A stretch of DNA of 64,000 nucleotides from G963677445 sp963678275 (GTDB lineage: Bacteria; Bacteroidota; Ignavibacteria; Ignavibacteriales; Melioribacteraceae), in assembly GCA_963678275.1 (NCBI GenBank), contig OY782765.1, positions 2,170,001-2,234,000 on the forward strand. The letters run 5' to 3'. The notes under the pieces were generated by a model, which saw only the letters and a list, made by a program, of their open reading frames with translations, did no database searches and was not told the DNA's origin. The position numbers were made by a program, and so were the translations under genes. Position 1 is the first letter of the stretch. Every line of letters begins with the position of its first letter. Below are positions 54,818 through 64,000 of this stretch, one piece after another.

Positions 54818-57800
54818 TTATTTCAATAAGGTCATCTTCTTAACCGAGGTGTAATCTCCCGCGATAAGGCGGTAGAAATATACACCGGGGGCCAGACTGG
54901 AAGCGTTAAACTCAACCCTGTGGTTTCCGGCTTCCATTTCACGATTTATCATCACACTCACGAGTTCGCCGAGCACATTATAAACGGCGAGATTCACTTT
55001 CCTGTTTTCAGGCAGTGAGAAGCTCATGATTGTAGTCGGGTTGAAAGGATTGGGATAATTCTGGTTAAGCATAAATACTTCGGGAACAGCTCCTTCAACC
55101 GATTCTGCCGATTCAATAAAACTTATGCCGTTAACGGTATAATAATTTTTACCTGATGAACTGAAGTTTAGTCCGTTAAGCGTGAATTCTTTATCCTGCG
55201 TTTTGCTGTATGCCTTCAGAGTAAAGTTTTCATAAATTTCGAGTCCGAATCCGTTATCCATGGCATTTTTTCCCCAGACAACAACCGCTGTATTGCCGCC
55301 GTTATAAACCGCGCTTCCGGCCATTTTTCCATTCTCGCCGAATATCGCGACCTCATCACCAATTTCCAGAATAGCTGAAAGAACCGATTCGGCAATTCCT
55401 ACCACCGCGCTGTTATCAGAGTTTTTCTCACAAACAAAATGTTCCGGTTTCGATTTTTCACCTGAGCTCTTCGCGGGTGAAGAAGTATTAGCCGGATAAA
55501 CCAGCGTGGCCGATTCTGAAAGTTTCACGAGGTAGGCCTGGCCTGTTTCCATATCGCCGATTGAGTTAATCGACTGTTCGGGCCAGTAAACATTTCCATC
55601 CTGATCTTTGGCAATCAGCAGGCTATTGGCAATGCCGCTTATGGCAAGCTGTATCGGCATCGCTGAATTACGCAGATAGGGAATCATATTCCAGCCCGCG
55701 CCCAGGGAAAGACTCGTTTCCTGGGGCACAACTACAGTGCCTGAAATTTTTAATGTATCAGTCTGTGAAGATGATTCCATCATTATATAATATCCTTCCC
55801 TGTAATCCCACTCGGTCATATCTGCAGTGATTACCGGGGAGTTTGGATTTGTCTTATCAGTAACCCAGTAAACATTTCCGTCGCCATTCTTCAGTATAAG
55901 GAAATTCATCGGATCGGGAGCGATACCCTGGTCTATTCCACCCTGAAGCTCACTGACAGGGGGAGAAAGAAGATTATCGCCGGCGGTAATGCTCCAGTCG
56001 AGGTCATTATTATTTACAGGATTAACATGGCTTGAGATATAACTCCATCCTGTCCGCAGAATAATTTCATGATGCCCGTCCTCACCAACAACCGGAGGAT
56101 CATCGCCGCCCCGCTGGTAAAGAAGTTCGGGATCGGTGAAAACATCATTAAGCTGATAATTTATTGTTCCGGTCGAGGTCGACGCCGTTCTGTCATTGAT
56201 ATCCCCAACCAGTTCCTCCTCTTCAGGATCATCCGCCGACCATTCGCTGCGCCAGATCTTAAATACAAGGCTTCCCCCTTCGGGCACCGCTTCAACAACA
56301 TCTGTTGTAGTGGGATCATCTCCCCATACGGTGAGAAATGTGGGATTTGTGGCATTCAACGGATTATACCTCAGATAAGAATAACCAACGCATGTAAGTC
56401 CTTCCACATTATCGAGGTAAAACGCGCCGATATACATATCCTCTTCCGCCAAAACTATAGGAAGATCATCTTCATCAAGAAGCTGAACATCCTCAAACAT
56501 AATAGTCATATTATGTCCGGTAGTGTTATCAAAATACCAGACATCATCGGGAGTTGAAGGAGGTGTTCTCCGGATTGTGAATGTATCACTTACAAATGTA
56601 TTTAATAAACCGTTATTATCAATTACTCTTATCCTCGCGGTTTTATAAGCTCCGGTATCGTTGGGAACTACCCAGTCGAAATAGGCGTCGGTTGAAATAA
56701 CAAAATCGCCATCTTCCATAACCTTCCACCACCAGTTGTTCGGGTTGGCGTCTGTTCCGTTAAGGCAGTATTCGAGTCTCATCGATACACCCCAGGGCGC
56801 CACCCATTTAATTCGGTGAGTTGTTCCCCCAAGCAGCACATCATCCACAGCCGGAGAGGTAACAGTAATTTCATCTGTAAATCCGCATAATACAACATTT
56901 GAAACAACCGATTCATCAGGATATGTTACAACCCGGAATTGAACGGAATTGTCCGACACCTCAAAGGTATAGCTGCCCGAGTTGCAGACAATAGCGGTTT
57001 CATCCGGCTGTATAACCCCGAGCGAATCCATAACATAAACTTTTACCCTGGGGATAAAACCCGAGCTGTTCCATTTGATTGTCAGCAACTGGTTTTCTAT
57101 GATAAAGTCATTATTGGCCGGTTCGGTTATAAGCAGTGACTTCACCAGAAACGCGGTGGCGTTTGAAATAGTACCGGTAGTCAGCCAGTTGGTATAGTCT
57201 ATCGAATTGGCTGAAGTAAAATATACAAGGTCGGAAACACAACAATTAATGCCCCACCAGTTCTCGGTAAAATCGGCAACAGGGAAGTTATCGGCAGTTG
57301 TATAAACCTGGTAGCTGTCGGTAGTATCATTGCCATATATATTTGAATTCCTGAAAATAACCTCGGGAGTTTCAGATTCTGCCGTTCCCGCGAGAATCAG
57401 CAGATCACTTTCGAGCCTGTCAGGAAAAATTCTGTAGCCATAACTGATATTATTTATATCTGTTACATAAGTGCTTGTAGTTTGTGAATTACCTGCCGAA
57501 ACAATACCCATCGAGGCGTTGCCTGAAATTTCTGATCGCTCAATCCAGACATACCCGCTCGAGTTTACTATACCATGATAACTATTCCCCGACACCTTTG
57601 TGTTGAGAATCTGGGTTATTGTTCCGTCAAGATTAAAAATACCGGAACCGGCGCATCCTGTTATATAGCTGTTCATGATAATAGTATTGGTTCCGTCGGC
57701 GCCATTATAAATACCAGTGCCATTTATATCTCTTATTTCGCACCAGTCGATGGTAATATTTTCCGCGTATATTTCAATGCCGTTGCCCTGTGTGCTGTCG

Positions 57801-58408
57801 ATAGCGCAATATTTAAGATTTGTATTCTTTTTATAAACGAAAATTCCTGTGCTGTCGGCATTGTTAATATCAAGATTGTTAAGGCGGGTAGTTTCAACAT
57901 CATCAAAATTCTGTACAATAACTGCCGAACCGCCGATATCATCAAAGGTCAGGCAGCCCAGACTAACATTCCTGTAAAGCTGAATGCCTATATGCGCTTT
58001 CCTGAATTCGGCGTACTGAATATAATCATCGGTATCTTCGTCGTTTTCAAAAATTATTCCCGACCAAATACTGTGCTCCGATCCGTTCGGCACCGGACAG
58101 ACTATCGGCTCAAGAATAACCGGGTCCTCCGCGGTGCCATCGATATAGAGCCGGCCGCCATCTTTAACAACAATCTTAAAATCTCCAATCAGATCGTTAT
58201 TGAGATCTGCCCAGTTAAACCGGACGTTGACTCCTTCCTCTATATGAAGAGTTCCGCCGTCGGCTATTTCTATGACGGTGTTGATCATTTTGTCCTGATC
58301 CCATACCACATACTCATCAATCGTCGTAACAGTCTGACTATACATAAAACCGGAAAACAACAGGAGGAATGGAATAAAAGACAGATATCTTGATATCTTC
58401 TTTTTCAT
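54818..58408 (-). CDS. Giant secreted right-handed beta-helix protein with T9SS sorting domain
   Basis: An 1196-residue protein with a signal peptide ending MYSQ (about residue 25). Residues about 40-400 form a right-handed parallel beta-helix (GTLHIEEGVNVRFNWADL, YCAIDSTQGNGIEIY, GIYNGADGTNTIIMNSYITG and later coils). Two Ser-Thr-rich/Fn3-like domains (LLITEPANNDFIIENQLLTIKWNS, ITVTSPAVDDVLLGGTTHRIKWVAP) follow. Then come repeated copies of a domain with the pattern GaFY...C.GYsy.....lTVWGDDPTT (about residues 650-720 and again 1010-1080), and the T9SS sorting domain (NYPNPFNPTTIMSFSLP to KMTLLK). Probable adhesin or polysaccharide-binding surface protein; substrate unknown. Confidence 0.87.
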   Translation of the reverse strand: MKKKISRYLSFIPFLLLFSGFMYSQTVTTIDEYVVWDQDKMINTVIEIADGGTLHIEEGVNVRFNWADLNNDLIGDFKIVVKDGGRLYIDGTAEDPVILEPIVCPVPNGSEHSIWSGIIFENDEDTDDYIQYAEFRKAHIGIQLYRNVSLGCLTFDDIGGSAVIVQNFDDVETTRLNNLDINNADSTGIFVYKKNTNLKYCAIDSTQGNGIEIYAENITIDWCEIRDINGTGIYNGADGTNTIIMNSYITGCAGSGIFNLDGTITQILNTKVSGNSYHGIVNSSGYVWIERSEISGNASMGIVSAGNSQTTSTYVTDINNISYGYRIFPDRLESDLLILAGTAESETPEVIFRNSNIYGNDTTDSYQVYTTADNFPVADFTENWWGINCCVSDLVYFTSANSIDYTNWLTTGTISNATAFLVKSLLITEPANNDFIIENQLLTIKWNSSGFIPRVKVYVMDSLGVIQPDETAIVCNSGSYTFEVSDNSVQFRVVTYPDESVVSNVVLCGFTDEITVTSPAVDDVLLGGTTHRIKWVAPWGVSMRLEYCLNGTDANPNNWWWKVMEDGDFVISTDAYFDWVVPNDTGAYKTARIRVIDNNGLLNTFVSDTFTIRRTPPSTPDDVWYFDNTTGHNMTIMFEDVQLLDEDDLPIVLAEEDMYIGAFYLDNVEGLTCVGYSYLRYNPLNATNPTFLTVWGDDPTTTDVVEAVPEGGSLVFKIWRSEWSADDPEEEELVGDINDRTASTSTGTINYQLNDVFTDPELLYQRGGDDPPVVGEDGHHEIILRTGWSYISSHVNPVNNNDLDWSITAGDNLLSPPVSELQGGIDQGIAPDPMNFLILKNGDGNVYWVTDKTNPNSPVITADMTEWDYREGYYIMMESSSQTDTLKISGTVVVPQETSLSLGAGWNMIPYLRNSAMPIQLAISGIANSLLIAKDQDGNVYWPEQSINSIGDMETGQAYLVKLSESATLVYPANTSSPAKSSGEKSKPEHFVCEKNSDNSAVVGIAESVLSAILEIGDEVAIFGENGKMAGSAVYNGGNTAVVVWGKNAMDNGFGLEIYENFTLKAYSKTQDKEFTLNGLNFSSSGKNYYTVNGISFIESAESVEGAVPEVFMLNQNYPNPFNPTTIMSFSLPENRKVNLAVYNVLGELVSVMINREMEAGNHRVEFNASSLAPGVYFYRLIAGDYTSVKKMTLLK

Positions 58409-58641
58409 CGCTCTGACCCTTATAATTTAGTCTGAATAGTATACATGCATTATAACGCTTTAATATAAGGAATTATTATGACTATACAAAACGTTTATTC
58501 ATGATAAACTTAATAAAGCTATTGATTTATCTCAATTATTTTTTATAAATATATAACCTGAAAAGTGATAATTTATTTTCGACATTTTTTTTCTTAAATT
58601 TATATGTTATTTCAGACAATAATCTTAAAGGTTCATTCCCC
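58409..58641. promoter_or_regulatory. Divergent intergenic region between two surface-protein genes
   Basis: 233 bp, AT-rich, shared upstream region of the beta-helix gene (minus) and the lipoprotein gene (plus). No clear promoter match. A single regulator could act on both because both products share a domain. Confidence 0.35.
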
Positions 58642-59874
58642 TTGACATCGGGAAAATATATATTGATAACACTTATCATCAGCCTGCTTGTAATGATCAT
58701 ATTTGTTCCGTCATGCAAACATGTCAAAGATACTCCGACAAGCTGGGATACTCCCGGAAATATAAAGGGATATGTCAGGGATCAGCTCAGTCTCGAATAC
58801 CTCGCCGGAGTAGAAATAAAACTCGGCGCCCTGGAAACAGAAACAGGAGAAGATGGCTTTTATGTTTTATCAGGTCTGACGCCTGATGAATATACTGTAA
58901 TTGCCGATAAAGAAGGATACTCCAATTCGGCTTCGACAGTCAGAGTGCTTTCCGGTGATACATCCTATGCCAATTTTCACCTGATACCGGAAAACGCCAC
59001 CGGCTCAGTTCAGGGATATGTCAGGGACCTCGCCACTCAGAAATTTCTTTATAACGCGGCTGTTTCAACCACCGGGAACGCGGTTACAACAAATGTGGCA
59101 GGTTATTATACTTTGACTGATCTTTCATCGGGCAATCATGTGATCACCGCCTATCTTGCCGGATATGACGAAACAGACCTGAATGTTTCGGTGAGTCTGG
59201 GTGAAATTTCAACAGTTAATTTCTGGCTGGAGCAGACTGGCGGGTCGGGAATCCTTACCGGATATATAACAAGTGAAACAACCGGGAACCCGGTTACAAG
59301 CGGAATTATTACGGTGGGCGATCTGAACGCGGTTTCAGACACTACCGGATATTATTACCTGCCCGGCATTATTCCCGGCACATATATGGCCTATGGCTCA
59401 AAAAGCAGTTATGAAACAGATTCAGCGGAAGTTGTTATTGCCGACAGGGGCACAACTGAACAGAATTTTTTAATCAGAAGAATAATCCCCCCCGATACCA
59501 CGACACTTGTGTGGGAATTCAGCAACACCGGAACCAATCATATTATTTCGATTCCTCATTCGATAAATCCCACTGTTAACGGCGCGGCGTTATCTTCAGG
59601 CGACCTGATAGGAATTTTTTATGATGATAACGGGGATCATAAATGCGCCGGATATGTGGAATGGGACGGAACGAGCAACCTGGCTCTCGCCGCGTGGGGT
59701 GACGATTCCCTCACTCCCGATAAAGACGGGCTTGCCTCAAATGAAACATTTATCTGGAAAATCCATATTACATCTTCCGGCCTTAACTACACCGCCAGCG
59801 CCGAATATTTTTCCGGCAGCGGAACCTTTGAACCGAACGGACTTAGTATTCTTTCATCTTTGAAGGTGGAGTAA
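58642..59874 (+). CDS. Lipoprotein with carboxypeptidase-regulatory-like repeats and a shared surface domain
   Basis: About 410 residues from a TTG start; no in-frame ATG fits, and a second TTG at 58663 is possible. A lipoprotein signal ends in FVPSC. Three carboxypeptidase-regulatory-like (CarboxypepD_reg) beta-sandwich repeats follow (IKGYVRDQLSLEYLAGVEI, VQGYVRDLATQKFLYNAAV, LTGYITSETTGNPVTSGII). The last 120 residues (DLIGIFYDDNGDHKCAGYV and LAAWGDDSLTPDKDGL) resemble the domain repeated in the divergent neighbour at 54818-58408. There is no T9SS tail; the protein should stay membrane-anchored. Function unknown. Confidence 0.8.
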   Translation: MTSGKYILITLIISLLVMIIFVPSCKHVKDTPTSWDTPGNIKGYVRDQLSLEYLAGVEIKLGALETETGEDGFYVLSGLTPDEYTVIADKEGYSNSASTVRVLSGDTSYANFHLIPENATGSVQGYVRDLATQKFLYNAAVSTTGNAVTTNVAGYYTLTDLSSGNHVITAYLAGYDETDLNVSVSLGEISTVNFWLEQTGGSGILTGYITSETTGNPVTSGIITVGDLNAVSDTTGYYYLPGIIPGTYMAYGSKSSYETDSAEVVIADRGTTEQNFLIRRIIPPDTTTLVWEFSNTGTNHIISIPHSINPTVNGAALSSGDLIGIFYDDNGDHKCAGYVEWDGTSNLALAAWGDDSLTPDKDGLASNETFIWKIHITSSGLNYTASAEYFSGSGTFEPNGLSILSSLKVE

Positions 59875-59936
59875 AAATCTGTATCAAAGGAACTGGCCAA
59901 ATCCGGTTTACTGTTAATATAAAACCATCCATAAAC

Positions 59937-60287
59937 TTAACGTCTTATAACCCTCAATAGTTTTCCTTCAAGATTTTTCTCCCTGCTTAGAATGTCGAGA
60001 ATGTTTTTTGTTAATCTTTCAAAATTTATATCAAATGTACAAACAATTATTCCATTATGGTCAGGATTGGACTGATGAAGTGAAATAAAATGTCTTCTGT
60101 TAAAAGTTATTACCGCCCTACTGTTTGCGGAGGCAAATTTAAGCACTGCCTCATCGGAAACTGCCTGCTGACCATACCCGGTTTCCTGTATTGTTAACAC
60201 ATCCAACCCGGCATTTCTCAGTAAAAGGACTACCGGTAACGGAAAGTTTTCATTTGCATATAGTTTGATCACCTCAGATTTCTTCAT
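59937..60287 (-). CDS. DUF5615 PIN-like protein (probable toxin)
   Basis: From the ATG at 60287 the protein is 116 residues. It matches the DUF5615/Mut7-C-like PIN fold: KLYANENFP start with the first acidic cluster, then VSDEAVLKFASANSRAVITFNRRHF with the D/N of the second site. These proteins are typically toxins or nuclease-like partners of DUF433 antitoxins. The ATG overlaps the upstream gene by 14 nt; a GTG at 60272 just after its stop is another possible start. RNA cleavage is inferred from the family. Confidence 0.85.
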   Translation of the reverse strand: MKKSEVIKLYANENFPLPVVLLLRNAGLDVLTIQETGYGQQAVSDEAVLKFASANSRAVITFNRRHFISLHQSNPDHNGIIVCTFDINFERLTKNILDILSREKNLEGKLLRVIRR

Positions 60288-60603
60288 TTTGTCTGATCTG
60301 GCAGTCAATTTCTGATTTATTCAGCCTCACATAATTCCAGGCATTGAGCAGGTCTTCAGATTTAAGTGTTGGATACCATGATAAAATTTCGGAATCTTTC
60401 GCCCCTGATCTTCGGGCTTTTTCTAAGAGCCAGACAGGAATTCTTGTTCTAACTATCCTTGGCTCACCACCGCAAATGTCAGTCCTGACTTCAATTCCCG
60501 GAAAACCGATACCAAGATCACGACTTAAAATATACAGTAGCTCTCTTTTATCTGAATTTGTCAGAGAACCAATAAAGTTTATGGCTTTATTTAAATTATC
60601 CAT
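60274..60603 (-). CDS. DUF433 protein (probable antitoxin)
   Basis: A 109-residue protein. The C-terminal 65 residues are DUF433 (GGEPRIVRTRIPVWLLEKARRSGAKDSEILSWYPTLKSEDLLNAWNYV), a helical DNA-binding-like domain of VapB45-type antitoxins. The N-terminal 40 residues are helical and less typical. It is upstream of and overlaps the DUF5615 gene, the usual order. GAGG precedes the ATG. Confidence 0.87.
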   Translation of the reverse strand: MDNLNKAINFIGSLTNSDKRELLYILSRDLGIGFPGIEVRTDICGGEPRIVRTRIPVWLLEKARRSGAKDSEILSWYPTLKSEDLLNAWNYVRLNKSEIDCQIRQNEEI

Positions 60604-61618
60604 CTATACCTCAGGTTCAGATTACAGAACCAAAATAATGTAATCAAAATTTTTGTATGTATTATACAAAAACCGCTATATTTTGTCAAAGTTATAAAAT
60701 CCGCGCTGTTCTGCTAAATTGGTGACAAAGATAGATATCATTACCGAATATCCGAAATCATCGTAAGCTGGCAAAGCCAGAGTCAAGCAATTTAAATACC
60801 TCAGATCATGCACTAAAACTCACCCCCCGGCCCCCTCTCTTAAAAAAAGAGGGGGTGTCTTAAAGTCCCTCTCACGCCACGGCGCACTTTCAGTTTCCCA
60901 AGAGAGGGATTTTCCCAGAGGGATGCCTCTGGCAAGGGTGAGTTTGTGGTATTTCTCGAAACATCAAAAAAATTTTTCCATTTTGCGCATAATTTCACTC
61001 CTTCCGGAGTAATCACAGACTTGCAGAGCCATAGGTCAAGAGTGATTAATGGAGAGCGAAGAGTTTCTTAATTGATAATTAAAAGATAACCAGATATCAT
61101 CTTATCCTGTTGGTTAGTTAGTCTTTTAATCCACTTAATCCTTATCTTCCTTCTTTTCAGCCTCCATCAGTAAATTCCGCAGGAAATATTGCCCCGTTAA
61201 ATAAGGTTAATAAGGTTTGATTTTGCCGGGTGGTTTCCTCCTCTACTAAGGTTAAAAAAATAAAGAATAAGGTTTTTTAGCTTTTTGTGGGATTTTGCGT
61301 TTTGGTGTTTTAGCGGCTTTTCTGCTGCCTGAATCTGCGCAATACGTGTAATCAGAATAATCCGCGGTCGTTTTTGCTTTTTTATTGTTCATTAATAATT
61401 GTCATTTATAATCTTGCCATCTTGCATACGTTAGCCGGTGGTTAAGCGGAACTGAATCCAACGGCGATGGCTTCGACTCCGCTCAGCCGCCGGACAGGTG
61501 TAGAGTTTCCGGTTTTGCATGATTATTTATTGGATGAAATGTTCTATTCTTACCTGCCATTTGCAATTAAAGCCTTCAACTTCATATATTAAAGAATAAA
61601 AATAACAAAGGAAATGTA
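60604..61618. repeat. Dispersed-repeat region
   Basis: About 1 kb without genes. 60825-60945 is an inverted copy of the GC-rich nested hairpin at 11880-11962 (CTCACCCCCCGGCCCCCTCTCT ... AAGAGAGGG...GGTGAG). 60970-61440 is a complete diverged copy of the 458-bp unit (TTCACTCCTTCCGGAGTAATC, AATAAGGTTAATAAGG, TTGTGGGATTTTGCG). 61441-61618 shows nothing named. A ribosome site AAAGGA precedes the SDR gene. Confidence 0.7.
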
Positions 61619-62434
61619 ATGGCAGACTTTACAGGGAAAAAAATACTCATAACCGGCGGAACGAGCGGAATAGGAAAACGGATGGCCATTCAGATGGCCG
61701 CTGAAGGGGGAACGGTAATTATCTGGGATATAAATACTGCCGGTCTTAATGATGTAGTCGGTGAGATTGAAAACGCGGGTGGCAAAGCAGTTGGTTATTT
61801 ATGCGATCTTTCGAAAAGAAATGAGATATACAGGACTGCTGAACTGGTGTTGAGCGAGCATGGCACAATTGATATTCTGATAAACAATGCCGGAATAGTG
61901 GCAGGTAAAAAATTTATGGATATTGAGGATGCCAAAATCGAGCAGACATTCGCGGTAAATACCATGGCCCATTTCTGGACAGTCAAGTCCTTTCTTCCAC
62001 CGATGCTTGAGCAGAACAGCGGACATATCGTTACTATCGCGTCGGCAGGGGCATTGATAGGGACAGCGGGACTATCAGATTATTCGGCCAGCAAGTTTGC
62101 CGCTTTCGGCTTTGATGAATCGCTCCGTTTTGAGTTTCAGCGAAACGGGAATAAAATCGACACAACCGTTGTATGTCCCTACTATATCAATACCGGTATG
62201 TTTGAGGGAGTAAAAACCCGTTTCTCATTCCTTCTGCCGATACTTGATGAAACAAAAACAGCAAAAAAAATTGTAAGGGCCATAAGGAAGAAAAAACCGC
62301 GGCTTATCATGCCCTGGTTTGTCTATACTGTTCCCCCGATAAGAATTCTTCCGGTAAAACTTTTTGACGCTATCGTGAGAATTTTCGGCATTCATAAAGG
62401 TATGGATGAATTTAAAGGACATTCGGGAAAGTAA
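61619..62434 (+). CDS. SDR-family oxidoreductase (RDH10-like)
   Basis: A 271-residue short-chain dehydrogenase: cofactor loop GGTSGIGKR (residues 13-21), NNAG (89-92), catalytic S142 with Y155 and K159 (DYSASKF). The C-terminal part with PYYINTGMFEGVKTRF, IVRAIRKKKPRLIMPW and a hydrophobic tail is like retinol/long-chain alcohol dehydrogenases of the RDH10 type. Likely oxidises a hydrophobic alcohol or reduces the aldehyde with NAD(P). The aldehyde dehydrogenase gene begins 13 bp downstream and fits the next step. AAAGGA stands 6 nt before the ATG. Confidence 0.9.
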   Translation: MADFTGKKILITGGTSGIGKRMAIQMAAEGGTVIIWDINTAGLNDVVGEIENAGGKAVGYLCDLSKRNEIYRTAELVLSEHGTIDILINNAGIVAGKKFMDIEDAKIEQTFAVNTMAHFWTVKSFLPPMLEQNSGHIVTIASAGALIGTAGLSDYSASKFAAFGFDESLRFEFQRNGNKIDTTVVCPYYINTGMFEGVKTRFSFLLPILDETKTAKKIVRAIRKKKPRLIMPWFVYTVPPIRILPVKLFDAIVRIFGIHKGMDEFKGHSGK

Positions 62435-62447
62435 GGAGAGAATAAAA

Positions 62448-64000
62448 ATGACAACCTTATCATCAAATCTTACTGAATCATTTAATCCGGCGACAGGGGA
62501 ATTTCTTGGCAGTTCTCCGCTGCATAGCCGAGAAGAGCTGGCAGGAATGATAGAGACCGCGAGAAACGCGCAGCCGCTTTGGGAAAAAACAGGGGTGCGG
62601 AAAAGAAAGGCTGTGTTTAATAAGATTCGGAAATTTATTGTTGAAAACGCGGACAGAATATCTGAAACAATAAGTTGTGAAAACGGAAAATCACCTGTGG
62701 ACGCTCTCGCGACTGAAGTCCTGCCGGCAACAATGGCTATCTCCTTCTACACAAAAAACTGTGTCAAGTTTCTCAGGCCGAAAAGATTGAAGGGTGGTAA
62801 CATAGCCCTGGTTAATAAAAGAAGTTGCCAGCAGAGAATCCCTTTTGGAGTTGTCGGAATAATCTCTCCCTGGAATTATCCATTCGCTATAGCTTTTTCC
62901 GAAGTAATTATGGGGCTTCTGGCTGGAAATGCGGTAATATTAAAAACCGCGACCGAAACACAATTAACCGGATTGCTCCTTAAAGAAGCAGTGGAAGTCG
63001 CGGGGTTGCCTGAGGGAATATTCCAGTTTATTAATATTCCCGGAAGAATTGCAGGGGACGCCTTCCTTGAGCTTGGAATAGATAAACTTTTTTTCACCGG
63101 ATCAGTGCCGGTCGGGAAAAAACTTATGGCTAAAGCGGCTGAATCTCTGACTCCGGTCTGCCTCGAACTCGGGGGTAATGACGCGATGATCGTTTGCGAA
63201 GATGCCGATCCGGTCCGCGCTGCCGGCGGAGCTGTTTGGGCAGGTTTCCAGAACGCGGGACAGTCATGCGGGGGTGTCGAAAGGATTTATGTGCATGAAA
63301 AAATATATGACCGGTTCATGAAAGAACTGGCGGAAAAAACTAAAAAATTAACACCGGGTTCCACATCAGCGATTGATACCGAACTTGGCTGTCTTACAAC
63401 CGAAAAACAGCGGAAAACAGTTCAGACCCATATTGATGAAGCTCTCGAGATGGGAGCGGAAATTTTTGCGCGGTCTCAAACACCGGAAGGTATAAACAAT
63501 TTCATACCAGCGACTGTACTCACAAATGTAACCCATGAAATGATGGTGATGAAAGATGAAACATTCGGCCCTGTTGTGGGAGTAATGAAAGTCAGTTCTG
63601 ATGAAGAAGCGATAAAATTAGCGAATGACTCCTACCTGGGTTTAACAGGCTCGGTATGGTCAAAAAACAGCGGCAGAGCAAAAAAAATCGCTTCAAAGAT
63701 CAGGGCGGGCGCCATTATGATAAATGATCACCTGATGAGTCACGGACTTGCGGAAACCGCATGGGGCGGATTTAAGGAATCGGGAATCGGGCGTACACAT
63801 GGCGAGCTTGGTTTCAATGAATTCACCCAGCCGCAGATGGTGATAAATGACATCCTGCTCGGTGTTAAAAAAAATCTCTGGTGGCATCCATATAACAAGA
63901 AGGTTTATAATGGCCTTAAAGGTGTAATGTATATGCTTTATGGCAATTCCATCGGGGAAAAACTGAAGGGCGCTGTGAATGTTACAAAAATATTCCCGAG
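62448..64000 (+). CDS. Aldehyde dehydrogenase, 3' end cut by the window
   Basis: Open from ATG 62448 (GGAGAG 7 nt upstream) to the window end, at least 517 residues so far. Typical ALDH motifs are seen: PWNYPF, FTGSVPVGK, LELGGNDAMIV with the catalytic Glu, and NAGQSCGG with the catalytic Cys. A GGFKESGIGRTHGELG motif follows near the end. The last 50 residues (LWWHPYNKKVYNGLKGVMYMLYGN) form an extension beyond the usual end, perhaps for membrane contact. Probably converts the aldehyde made by the preceding SDR to an acid. Confidence 0.92.
   Translation, partial: MTTLSSNLTESFNPATGEFLGSSPLHSREELAGMIETARNAQPLWEKTGVRKRKAVFNKIRKFIVENADRISETISCENGKSPVDALATEVLPATMAISFYTKNCVKFLRPKRLKGGNIALVNKRSCQQRIPFGVVGIISPWNYPFAIAFSEVIMGLLAGNAVILKTATETQLTGLLLKEAVEVAGLPEGIFQFINIPGRIAGDAFLELGIDKLFFTGSVPVGKKLMAKAAESLTPVCLELGGNDAMIVCEDADPVRAAGGAVWAGFQNAGQSCGGVERIYVHEKIYDRFMKELAEKTKKLTPGSTSAIDTELGCLTTEKQRKTVQTHIDEALEMGAEIFARSQTPEGINNFIPATVLTNVTHEMMVMKDETFGPVVGVMKVSSDEEAIKLANDSYLGLTGSVWSKNSGRAKKIASKIRAGAIMINDHLMSHGLAETAWGGFKESGIGRTHGELGFNEFTQPQMVINDILLGVKKNLWWHPYNKKVYNGLKGVMYMLYGNSIGEKLKGAVNVTKIFP

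Noticed and set aside
57575..58393. 272-residue plus-strand ORF opposite the beta-helix gene
   Set aside because: It is antisense to a well-supported coding frame, has no ribosome site or domain, and its composition mirrors the repeats of the other strand.

Overview
The window (about 64 kb, moderately AT-rich) looks like a chromosomal segment of a bacterium from the Fibrobacterota-Chlorobiota-Bacteroidota group, most plausibly Ignavibacteriota or a close relative. Five large secreted proteins end in the same type A, type IX-secretion sorting domain (NYPNPFNP..., then a conserved YD-LG core and a final K-LLLE/K-MLLK), which is typical of that group. Other pointers are a Bacteroidota-like promoter shape upstream of two genes, a TonB-dependent receptor (so an outer membrane), and many signal peptides ending in AQ or SQ. 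The phylum is an inference from these traits; no rRNA is present.

Layout. 1-3.5 kb: a 5'-truncated sensor histidine kinase and a TonB-dependent receptor. 3.9-6.7 kb: a two-gene operon for an octaheme hydroxylamine-oxidoreductase-like cytochrome c and a membrane-anchored NapC/NirT-like multiheme cytochrome, closed by a terminator; together they suggest quinol-linked reduction (or oxidation) of a small nitrogen compound. 6.8-11.7 kb: a TGS-domain GTPase converging on a two-gene system of a histidine kinase with an FG-GAP-like extracytoplasmic region and an NtrC-family regulator. 11.7-13.3 kb: non-coding repeats. 13.3-22.0 kb: mostly housekeeping (M16 protease, nucleotide cyclase, rlmN, rpsU, dacB, secG, tRNA-Met, S41 protease). 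22.2-28.5 kb: three tandem paralogues of an unrecognised secreted, probably outer-membrane family; one is split by an IS1634-type insertion sequence flanked by an 87-bp target duplication. 28.7-32.3 kb: a PDZ-alpha/beta hydrolase and a Tat-exported phosphoesterase.

32.3-34.9 kb has no large gene. It holds a 458-bp tandem repeat array and two copies of a short locus for a 26-residue membrane peptide, the second followed by a strong terminator. 34.9-54.1 kb mixes T9SS cargo (Asp-box propeller, FG-GAP protein, M1 aminopeptidase, a choice-of-anchor protein) with a DUF3857/transglutaminase-like pair, an EFR1-type flavodoxin-ferredoxin, a SAM-dependent methyltransferase, a cation efflux transporter and a glycerate kinase. 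A third array (474-bp period) lies at 49.9-51.1 kb. 54.8-59.9 kb holds two divergent genes for a beta-helix T9SS protein and a carboxypeptidase-regulatory-like lipoprotein that share a domain. 59.9-60.6 kb is a DUF433/DUF5615 toxin-antitoxin-like pair, 60.6-61.6 kb is repeats, and the window ends in an SDR dehydrogenase and a truncated aldehyde dehydrogenase.

The most unusual features are the three independent arrays of about 0.46-0.48 kb units, each with two to three copies and two of them ending in a truncated copy; the IS1634-type insertion with a very long target duplication; the duplicated micro-membrane-protein locus; and the transglutaminase-like pair in which one partner seems to have lost its catalytic cysteine.
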